Assembly (NCBI GenBank): GCA_001786225.1
Contig: MFVV01000001.1
Location: 1 to 11,216 of the forward strand
DNA: 11,216 nt
Direction of reading: 5' to 3'
Source of the DNA: Candidatus Nomurabacteria bacterium RIFCSPLOWO2_12_FULL_46_14
GTDB lineage: Bacteria > Patescibacteriota > Minisyncoccia > Phycocordibacterales > UBA9973
Positions 5,921 to 11,216 of the stretch are shown piece by piece. Both the position numbers and the translations under genes were made by a program. The first letter of the stretch is position 1, and each line of letters opens with the position of its first letter. The notes under the pieces are model-generated. The model made no database searches. It saw only the letters and a program-made list of their open reading frames with translations, and had not been told where the DNA came from.

Positions 5921-5948
5921 AACTCGCAAGAACCGTTCTTGCGAGTGT
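5921..5948 (+). repeat. REP-like palindrome copy R3 (perfect)
   Basis: ACTCGCAAGAAC (5922-5933), central C, GTTCTTGCGAGT (5935-5946): a perfect 12-bp-arm palindrome, four bases after the TAG stop of the transposase. Unlike R1 and R2, its right flank (GTCGGTTTG) does not lead quickly to a -10 box. Confidence 0.93.
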
Positions 5949-6000
5949 CGGTTTGAGCAAAGTTATTAACATTGCGCTTCTTTTTAGGCTTCTTTTGTAA

Positions 6001-6006
6001 TATAAT
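6001..6006 (+). promoter_or_regulatory. -10 box for the pilN-led operon
   Basis: TATAAT at 6001-6006 lies 13 bases before the ATG at 6020, giving a leader of only about 7 bases. The -35 region is pyrimidine-rich without a good match. It would restart transcription of the pilus genes downstream of the insert. Confidence 0.5.
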
Positions 6007-6019
6007 AAGCAAAAGAATA

Positions 6020-6625
6020 ATGGAGCAAAACTTCCAAACATCATTTATACCCAAAAAGCCGATGGTGGAGAGCAAGGCGGTCCGGGTCCAACCGGTTGGC
6101 TTTCTTTTGATTTTTTCAATTTTTCTGTTTTTCACCATGGTTACCGCCGCGGGCGGGCTTTATTTTTATAAAACAGTGCAGGTCAAGAATGTCGCTCGGA
6201 TGGAAAATGATCTTTCTTTAGCCCGCAATCGCTTTGAGCCGGATACCATCGTCCGCCTGGAGAAAACGGACAAACGCCTCCGCGCCGCCGAGAAGGTGCT
6301 CTTGGGGCACATAGCTGTTAGCCCTATTTTTGAATCCTTGGGCGAACTTACAATGCAGACCGTCCGTTATACCAAATTCGGCTACACTCTGGGTAATGAA
6401 CAGAACCCGCGGATGGCGGTCAAAATGAGCGGCGTGGCTGTGGGCTACCGGTCGGTTGCCCTGCAATCCGACCTTTTTGCCAAGAACAAATATATTATTG
6501 ACCCAGTATTCTCCAATTTATCTTTGGACAACAGCGGCAATGTGCTTTTTGACCTGGAATTTTTTGTTGACCCGGCGTTGGTAAATTACGAGCAGTCTCT
6601 GCAAATAGAATCAATAGAATCATGA
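6020..6625 (+). CDS. pilN: PilN-like type IV pilus inner-membrane assembly protein
   Basis: 201 aa. A short cytoplasmic tail (1-24, with TSFIPKKP at 7-14), one membrane helix (about 25-50) and a non-cytoplasmic domain with a helical stretch (about 55-95) then alpha/beta structure. This layout, and its place between pilM and pilO, match PilN, whose tail docks into PilM and whose outer domain pairs with PilO. The usual INLLP tail motif is not present; TSFIPKKP is the likely equivalent (inference). The frame is open from 5972, but that start would add a hydrophobic segment translated from the -10 box region; the ATG at 6020, 13 bases after TATAAT, is preferred. It overlaps pilO by ATGA (6622-6625), indicating coupled translation. 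Confidence 0.8.
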   Translation: MEQNFQTSFIPKKPMVESKAVRVQPVGFLLIFSIFLFFTMVTAAGGLYFYKTVQVKNVARMENDLSLARNRFEPDTIVRLEKTDKRLRAAEKVLLGHIAVSPIFESLGELTMQTVRYTKFGYTLGNEQNPRMAVKMSGVAVGYRSVALQSDLFAKNKYIIDPVFSNLSLDNSGNVLFDLEFFVDPALVNYEQSLQIESIES

Positions 6626-7224
6626 GATTATTCTTCCCTTTAATTTTAATAAGTATCGCCGTCGCCGGATTTTTGACCCTGGTCAAGCCCTTCTACGACG
6701 GCATTGCCGCCATCCGGGCGCAGGCGACCGCTTATGACCAGGCACTCACCAACTCCAAAGCCTTGGAGAATGAAAGAGACAAGCTGGTCCGGAAATACAA
6801 TTCTTTTGATCCGGTGGATTTGGAAAATCTGGCCAAACTCCTGCCGGACAACGTGGACAACATCCGCCTGATTTTGGAAATAGAAAAAATAGCCGCTCCT
6901 TACGGTATGGCCTTAAAGAATGTCAAATACGAAGCGGCCAAGGCCGCCTCCACGGCTTCCGGCGAGAGCCCGCGCATCGGCCAGATAGAAGGCGCGGCGA
7001 CTGTCGTGGCGGCGTCCCCGGGAGATTACGGCACCTGGAATTTGGAATTTTCGGTTACCGGCGCTTATGATGATTTTCTTAGTTTTGTCCAAGACCTGGA
7101 AAAGAATTTGAGAATCGTGGATATAACTTCCATTGACTTCTCGTCCGGAGCGGGCGGCAGTGGAGGACAGGACGAAGTTTATACCTACAGTTTTAAAATC
7201 CGGACTTATTGGCTTAAAAACTAA
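6622..7224 (+). CDS. pilO: PilO-like type IV pilus assembly protein
   Basis: 200 aa. An N-terminal membrane helix (about 3-22), a coiled-coil-like helix (about 27-62), then the family segment LPDNVDNIRLILEIEKIAAP (74-93) and a ferredoxin-like domain with FSVTGAYDDFLSFVQDLEKN (about 143-162) followed by RIVDI. PilO pairs with PilN outside the membrane and helps align the pilus machinery. A Gly/Ser-rich loop (SSGAGGSGG) lies near the C-terminus. The start overlaps the pilN stop by four bases. Confidence 0.88.
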   Translation: MRLFFPLILISIAVAGFLTLVKPFYDGIAAIRAQATAYDQALTNSKALENERDKLVRKYNSFDPVDLENLAKLLPDNVDNIRLILEIEKIAAPYGMALKNVKYEAAKAASTASGESPRIGQIEGAATVVAASPGDYGTWNLEFSVTGAYDDFLSFVQDLEKNLRIVDITSIDFSSGAGGSGGQDEVYTYSFKIRTYWLKN

Positions 7225-7232
7225 TCAAATTA

Positions 7233-7583
7233 ATGTCGCCTAAAATTAAAAATACAATAATCATCGCAGTTGCAGGGGTAGTCTTGATAGCGGCCTACTT
7301 TCTTTTCCTTCGTCCCGGGCCGGAAGAGGCCAGTCTGGAACCAGTCGGCAATCCGCTCCTCCCAGCCGGAGCCCCTCTCTCTTCAGGCACTTTGAATTCC
7401 GGCGATTTTCTCTCCCTCTTGCTTAATGTTAAGAATATCAAACTGGACGATGCTATTTTCAATAAGCCCGCCTTCCTATCTTTGTCCGATTCCAGCATAA
7501 CTCTGATTCCGGACGGCACCGAAGGCCGCCCCAACCCCTTCGCGCCGTTCGGGGCAGCAGTTGAACCCGGGGCGGAAGATTAG
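7233..7583 (+). CDS. Small single-TM protein in the PilP position of the pilus operon
   Basis: 116 aa. One N-terminal membrane helix (about 8-26), a Pro/Gly/Ala-rich linker (27-55), a short beta-like domain (about 56-95) and a C-terminal RPNPFAPFG motif (99-107). It starts eight bases after pilO and ends three bases before pilB, so it is almost certainly part of the pilus complex. By order (M-N-O-x-B) it occupies the slot of PilP, and NPF-type motifs occur in PilP/GspC-like proteins. It is too short for the full PilP HR domain and has no lipobox, so homology is not shown. Alternatively it is a lineage-specific accessory protein. Confidence 0.7.
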   Translation: MSPKIKNTIIIAVAGVVLIAAYFLFLRPGPEEASLEPVGNPLLPAGAPLSSGTLNSGDFLSLLLNVKNIKLDDAIFNKPAFLSLSDSSITLIPDGTEGRPNPFAPFGAAVEPGAED

Positions 7584-7586
7584 CCT

Positions 7587-9329
7587 ATGAGCTTTTTAGA
7601 AGAATTAGTTAAAAAGGGAACTATCCAGGAGAATCAGATAGCTCTCATTAAAAATCTGGCCAAGGAACGTTTCGGGGGCGACCTAGACGCGGCTCTTTTA
7701 GAGTCCGGCGTTTCCGAAGAAAATATTCTAGTCGCCAAAAGCGAGTATCTCAAATTGCCCTGGCGGAAAGTAAATATCAAAGGCATCTCCTTTGATGTCT
7801 TAAAATATATTCCCGAAGATTCCGCCCTTTACTACCACTTCGCACCCTTTGCGTTGGAAGACGGGGTGCTTTTGGTCGGCATCACCGACCCGGAGAATAT
7901 CCAGGCGATGGACGCTCTGCAATTTATTTCTGCCAAACTCTCTCTGCCCTTCAAAATTTTTCTCATCGGGGAGACGGATTACAAAGAAATTATGAATATG
8001 TACAAAGGCATCTCCACTCAAGTGGAAGAAGCTCTGGAAGAAATTGACCAATCCAAAGACACAGAAACCAAAAAGAACCGAGAAAATTTGAACAAAGAAA
8101 TGGGGCGTGCCGGGCCGGGTGAAGAAAAAATCGTGGAAGACGCTCCGGTGATAAAAATAGTGGCGGTTATCCTAAAAAACGCCATTGAAGGCGGCGCCTC
8201 GGATATTCATATTGAACATACCGGCGAAAAAGTGAAAGTGCGCTACCGCATTGATGGCGTTCTGCATACTAGCATCGTCCTACCCACTTCCATTTACAGC
8301 GGCATTGTCGCCCGGGTCAAAATACTGGCCAAACTGCGCCTGGATGAAAAAAGAAAGCCCCAGGACGGTTCTTTTTCCACAACCTCCGACAATCGTAAGA
8401 TTGATTTCCGCGTTTCCACCATGCCATCTTATTACGGAGAGAAAGTTGTTTTGCGGATACTGGATTCGGAGAAAGGGGTCAAGCCTCTGGACCAGCTGGG
8501 CTTGTCAGAGAGAAATTTGACGACGATGCGCGAAGCTCTCAAAAAACCCTATGGCATAATCCTCATCACCGGTCCGACCGGAAGCGGCAAATCCACCACG
8601 CTGTATTCCATGATGAACGAGCTGGATAAAGAGGGCTCCAACATTGTTTCCTTGGAGGACCCGATAGAGTACCACATGCCCGATATCAACCAATCCCAGA
8701 TGATGCCGGAGATAGGCTACACCTTCGCTTCCGGCTTGCGCTCCATTCTCCGTCAAGACCCGGACATAATAATGGTCGGCGAAATCCGGGACAAAGAAAC
8801 GGCGCAACTTGCCATCCAAGCCGCCTTGACCGGCCACCTGGTTCTCTCTACCCTCCACACCAACAATGCCATCGGCGCTATCCCCCGGCTGATTGACATG
8901 GGCGTGGACCCCTACCTCATCGCGCCGACCCTCATCCTCTCGGTGGCCCAGCGCCTGGCGCGGCTGACTTGGCCCGCCTCCCGCAAATTGGTGCCGATGG
9001 ATGAAAGCATCAAAATGCAGATAGAAGAACAGCTGAAGGACCTGCCGGCGGAATTTAAAAAAGACATAAAAATCAAAAACGAGATGTACGAAACTGTGCC
9101 TTCTTCGGACTGTCCGTCCGGCACTCGAGGGCGCATCGCGGTTTTTGAAATGTTCAAAGTGGACAAAGAGATGGAGGGGGTTATTCTCAAAAATCCGGTG
9201 GATGCCGAGATTTACCGGGTGGCCCGCAGTAAAGGCATGCTGATGATGCGGGAAGACGCGATGCTTAAATCCATAGAAGGCGTTATTCCCTTTCAAGAAG
9301 TTTATAACTTTGGCAATGAAAGCGAATAA
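7587..9329 (+). CDS. pilB: Type IV pilus extension ATPase PilB (GspE/PilB family)
   Basis: 580 aa, family length. An N-terminal T2SSE_N-like domain (about 1-140) and a charged linker (145-182) precede the motor: Walker A GPTGSGKSTTL (329-339), Asp box LEDPIEY (356-362), Walker B DIIMVGEIRD (393-402) and His box TGHLVLSTLHTNNA (415-428). It hydrolyses ATP on the cytoplasmic face to drive pilin polymerisation with PilC. Odd feature: the zinc-binding four-cysteine element of PilB/GspE is degraded. The first pair position reads RLTWPASRK (459-467) without cysteine, and the second reads SDCPSGTRGR (507-516) with one cysteine. All catalytic motifs are intact, so the enzyme should be active. Confidence 0.96.
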   Translation: MSFLEELVKKGTIQENQIALIKNLAKERFGGDLDAALLESGVSEENILVAKSEYLKLPWRKVNIKGISFDVLKYIPEDSALYYHFAPFALEDGVLLVGITDPENIQAMDALQFISAKLSLPFKIFLIGETDYKEIMNMYKGISTQVEEALEEIDQSKDTETKKNRENLNKEMGRAGPGEEKIVEDAPVIKIVAVILKNAIEGGASDIHIEHTGEKVKVRYRIDGVLHTSIVLPTSIYSGIVARVKILAKLRLDEKRKPQDGSFSTTSDNRKIDFRVSTMPSYYGEKVVLRILDSEKGVKPLDQLGLSERNLTTMREALKKPYGIILITGPTGSGKSTTLYSMMNELDKEGSNIVSLEDPIEYHMPDINQSQMMPEIGYTFASGLRSILRQDPDIIMVGEIRDKETAQLAIQAALTGHLVLSTLHTNNAIGAIPRLIDMGVDPYLIAPTLILSVAQRLARLTWPASRKLVPMDESIKMQIEEQLKDLPAEFKKDIKIKNEMYETVPSSDCPSGTRGRIAVFEMFKVDKEMEGVILKNPVDAEIYRVARSKGMLMMREDAMLKSIEGVIPFQEVYNFGNESE

Positions 9330-9339
9330 TTGGTATAAT
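9310..9339 (+). promoter_or_regulatory. Internal promoter for the response regulator, pilT and pilC
   Basis: TTGGCA (9310-9315, five of six to consensus), an 18-base spacer, and extended -10 TGGTATAAT (9331-9339). The -35 lies inside the end of pilB. The ATG at 9351 follows after 11 bases, giving a leader of about 5 bases. It has the best -35 match of the promoters seen here, so the regulator and downstream genes may be expressed independently of pilB. Confidence 0.68.
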
Positions 9340-9350
9340 TAAATATCCAT

Positions 9351-9767
9351 ATGTCAGGCGAAAAGCAGAAAATTCTAATGGTGGACGACGACAAATTCAT
9401 TCTGGACATGTACGCGCTCAAGTTCAGCCAGAATAATTTTGAAGTTCACGTCGCGGGGAACGGCGAGGAAGCTCTGGAGAGGCTCCGTGCGGGGCTCTCG
9501 CCCCAAGTGATATTGATGGACCTGATTATGCCGGACATGGACGGTTTTGAAATGTTGGAGAAGATAAATGCCGACAAATTGTCGCCGAATTCCATCAAGA
9601 TTGTTCTCTCCAACCGAACGGAGCAGGCGGACATTGACAAATCCCGGAGCCTGGGTGCCGCTGGCTACATCGTCAAGGCCAACTTCACGCCGGTGGAAGT
9701 CATTGAGAAAGTCAAAGAAATTTTAAAAGCCGAATCCCAGGAAAAAATTAAGGCCGTAAATAAATGA
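9351..9767 (+). CDS. Single-domain CheY-like response regulator
   Basis: 138 aa, one receiver domain and no output domain. Acidic pocket VDDDK (11-15), phospho-acceptor D57 in VILMDLIMPDMDG (53-65), switch S87 in IVLSN (84-88) and K109 in GYIVKA (105-110) are all present, so it should be phosphorylated normally. Sitting between the extension and retraction ATPases, it may tune pilus motor activity as PilG/PilH do in Pseudomonas twitching (analogy, not shown). No histidine kinase is in the window. Its TGA overlaps the pilT start (ATGA, 9764-9767). Confidence 0.93.
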   Translation: MSGEKQKILMVDDDKFILDMYALKFSQNNFEVHVAGNGEEALERLRAGLSPQVILMDLIMPDMDGFEMLEKINADKLSPNSIKIVLSNRTEQADIDKSRSLGAAGYIVKANFTPVEVIEKVKEILKAESQEKIKAVNK

Positions 9768-10825
9768 TGGATTACAAAAAAGAATTTGAAGAGTTGGTCT
9801 TGACCGTGATTCGGGAGAGCGGTTCCGATTTGCATCTGGGCGCTGGGCGAGTGCCCGCCGTTCGAGTGAATGGTGAGCTCATCTTTTTATTAAAGCATCC
9901 GGCTCTGACCCAGGAAGACTTGTTGGGCGTCTTAACCGCGATTCTTTCCAAAGAAGCGCTTGCTAAATTCCTCAAAACCAAAGAAGTTGATTTTTCTTAT
10001 GATTTCCGTGGCGAGGCGCGCCTGCGGGGCAACGCCTTCTTCCAAAAAGGCCTTATCTCCGCGGCCTTTCGGCTGGTGCCTAAAGTCCGGAATATAGCGG
10101 AGCTCCATCTACCTCCGATTTTGGGAGAATTGGCCAAAAGAAGGCAGGGATTTTTCCTGGTGGTGGGGCCGGTGGGTCAGGGTAAATCCACTACCTTGGC
10201 CGCTATGATTGACCTCATTAACAACGAACAAACCCGCAACATAGTGACTATTGAGGACCCGATTGAGCATGTCTATACGCCCAACAAATCCATCGTCAGC
10301 CAGCGAGAGGTAGGCATAGACACGGCAGATTTTCACACCGCGCTCAAGTCCGCTTTCCGAGAAGATGTCAACGTGATTATGGTAGGAGAGATGCGCGAGC
10401 CGGAGACTATCTCCACCGCGGTCACCGCGGCGGAAACCGGGCATTTGGTTCTCTCCACTCTCCACACCAACAACGCCTCCCAAACCATAGACCGCATAAT
10501 TGATTCTTTCCCCGGCCATCAGCAGGACCAGATAAGGGTCCAGCTGGCTTCCAGTCTCCTCGGAATATTTTCCCAACGGCTAATACCCCGAATTGCTGGC
10601 GGGCTTATTCCGGCTTACGAACTTCTCCTCAACAACAAAGCCGTTGCTCATTTAATCCGGGAAAAAAGAACGCACGAAATAGACGTGGTGATTGAAACCG
10701 GCTCCGAATCGGGCATGGTGGACCTCAATCATTCCCTGATGGAACTTACCCGGGTGGGAGAAATTACCGTGGAAAATGCCAACATTTACTCGCTTAACCC
10801 CAAGGGCCTGGAGAGGTTAATGTGA
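9764..10825 (+). CDS. pilT: Type IV pilus retraction ATPase PilT
   Basis: 353 aa, standard PilT length. N-terminal PAS-like domain (about 1-100; GSDLHLGAGRVPAVRVNGEL, 20-39), Walker A GPVGQGKSTTL (135-145; the usual TGS is VGQ but GKST is kept), Asp box IEDPIEH (163-169), Walker B VIMVGEMREPET (204-215), His box TGHLVLSTLHTNNA (225-238), and a retraction-type motif VAHLIREKRTHEI (294-306) followed by GMVDLNHSL (317-325), equivalent to AIRNLIRE in PilT. These place it in PilT and not PilB. It depolymerises the pilus for twitching and DNA pulling. The start overlaps the response regulator stop; a second ATG at 9767 is equally possible. Confidence 0.96.
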   Translation: MMDYKKEFEELVLTVIRESGSDLHLGAGRVPAVRVNGELIFLLKHPALTQEDLLGVLTAILSKEALAKFLKTKEVDFSYDFRGEARLRGNAFFQKGLISAAFRLVPKVRNIAELHLPPILGELAKRRQGFFLVVGPVGQGKSTTLAAMIDLINNEQTRNIVTIEDPIEHVYTPNKSIVSQREVGIDTADFHTALKSAFREDVNVIMVGEMREPETISTAVTAAETGHLVLSTLHTNNASQTIDRIIDSFPGHQQDQIRVQLASSLLGIFSQRLIPRIAGGLIPAYELLLNNKAVAHLIREKRTHEIDVVIETGSESGMVDLNHSLMELTRVGEITVENANIYSLNPKGLERLM

Positions 10826-10829
10826 AGCC

Positions 10830-11216
10830 ATGTTATTCAAATACAAATCCGTAGACGATAAAGGCAAAGAGAAAGTAGGGGAGATTGACGCCCCCAATCA
10901 GGATATGGCTATTTCCGGTCTCCAGCGCCGGGGCTTCATTGTCATTTCCATCAAGGAAGCCGGCGCGGCCAAATCCATCCTGCAGATTTCTCTTTTTAGC
11001 AGGGTGCCGATGAAGGACATCGTCATTCTCTCTCGGCAAATCGCCACCCTCTTTGAAGCGCAGGTTTCCGCCCTGAAGGCATTTACCATGCTGGCGTTGA
11101 GCGCTGGTAATAAACTCCTGGCCAAAAATCTGACCACCGTGGCGGACGACCTGCAGGCCGGCATCTCCATCTCCGGCGCCCTGGCCAAACACCCAGCGGT
11201 ATTCTCCACCTTTTAT
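10830..11216 (+). CDS. pilC: Type IV pilus platform protein PilC (T2SF family), N-terminal part
   Basis: 129 codons from the ATG at 10830 to the right edge, no stop; the family is about 400 aa, so roughly two thirds lies outside. The first ~60 residues form the usual N-terminal lead (MLFKYKSVDDKGKEKVGEID). The first T2SSF cytoplasmic helical domain follows: VILSRQIATLFEAQVSALKA (65-84) and, near the edge, DDLQAGISISGALAKHPAVF. PilC is the inner-membrane platform turned by PilB and PilT. It starts four bases after the pilT stop, consistent with cotranscription. Confidence 0.94.
   Translation, partial: MLFKYKSVDDKGKEKVGEIDAPNQDMAISGLQRRGFIVISIKEAGAAKSILQISLFSRVPMKDIVILSRQIATLFEAQVSALKAFTMLALSAGNKLLAKNLTTVADDLQAGISISGALAKHPAVFSTFY

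Noticed and set aside
4632..5948. Three similar repeats as a CRISPR array
   Set aside because: Spacing between copies is over 500 bases and filled by genes; the repeats are simple palindromes next to stop codons.
5972..6019. Longer PilN starting at 5972
   Set aside because: The extra residues come from the -10 box region and would add a hydrophobic segment; the ATG at 6020 fits promoter and protein layout better.
8505..9296. Long open frame on the minus strand across pilB (also 10109-10576 across pilT, 823-1212 across the 865 gene, 3649-4119 across pilM)
   Set aside because: These are open frames opposite well-supported genes, with low-complexity or unconvincing proteins and no promoter.

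Overview
The window looks like a piece of a Candidate Phyla Radiation (Patescibacteria, probably Parcubacteria-like) chromosome. This is inferred from the compact type IV pilus gene order, several -10 boxes lying only 6-13 bases ahead of start codons, the scarcity of Shine-Dalgarno sequences, and the style of the small Y1 transposase. I cannot name a species.

Layout. At 1-773 (minus) lies the N-terminal part of a secreted, LamG-like surface protein that runs off the left edge. It is divergent from a small conserved-looking gene of unknown function (865-1356, plus). That gene converges on an ATP-grasp ligase of the cyanophycin-synthetase/glutathione-ligase type (1531-2745, minus). The gap between these two gene ends holds two long, nearly perfect inverted repeats, 1354-1439 and 1443-1553. 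Upstream of the ATP-grasp gene on the same strand is comF (2780-3475), a DNA-uptake-associated phosphoribosyltransferase-like protein. comF is divergent from pilM, with only 27 bp between the two start codons and a perfect dyad in that gap.

From 3503 to the right edge runs a type IV pilus assembly locus on the plus strand: pilM, pilN-like, pilO-like, a small single-TM protein in the PilP position, pilB (extension ATPase), a CheY-like response regulator, pilT (retraction ATPase), and the start of pilC (platform protein). The downstream genes are tightly packed, with two ATGA overlaps, consistent with one operon. An internal promoter lies ahead of the response regulator.

The pilus locus is interrupted between pilM and pilN by an AT-rich insert (about 4631-5948). 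It contains a 164-aa protein of unknown function, a Y1/HUH (RAYT/IS200-like) transposase, and three same-orientation copies of a 12-bp-arm palindrome. Each palindrome begins two to four bases after the TAG stop codon of pilM, the unknown gene and the transposase respectively. This is the strongest accessory-element signal in the window: a REP-like palindrome set with its likely single-strand transposase and a cargo gene. The first two palindromes are each followed by a similar short tract ending in a -10 box that would give a leaderless transcript, so the repeat may travel as a hairpin-plus-promoter cassette.

Together, comF and the pilus genes suggest DNA uptake, attachment or twitching. There is no intergenic stretch longer than 300 bases without a gene. 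No tRNA, rRNA or CRISPR array was seen.
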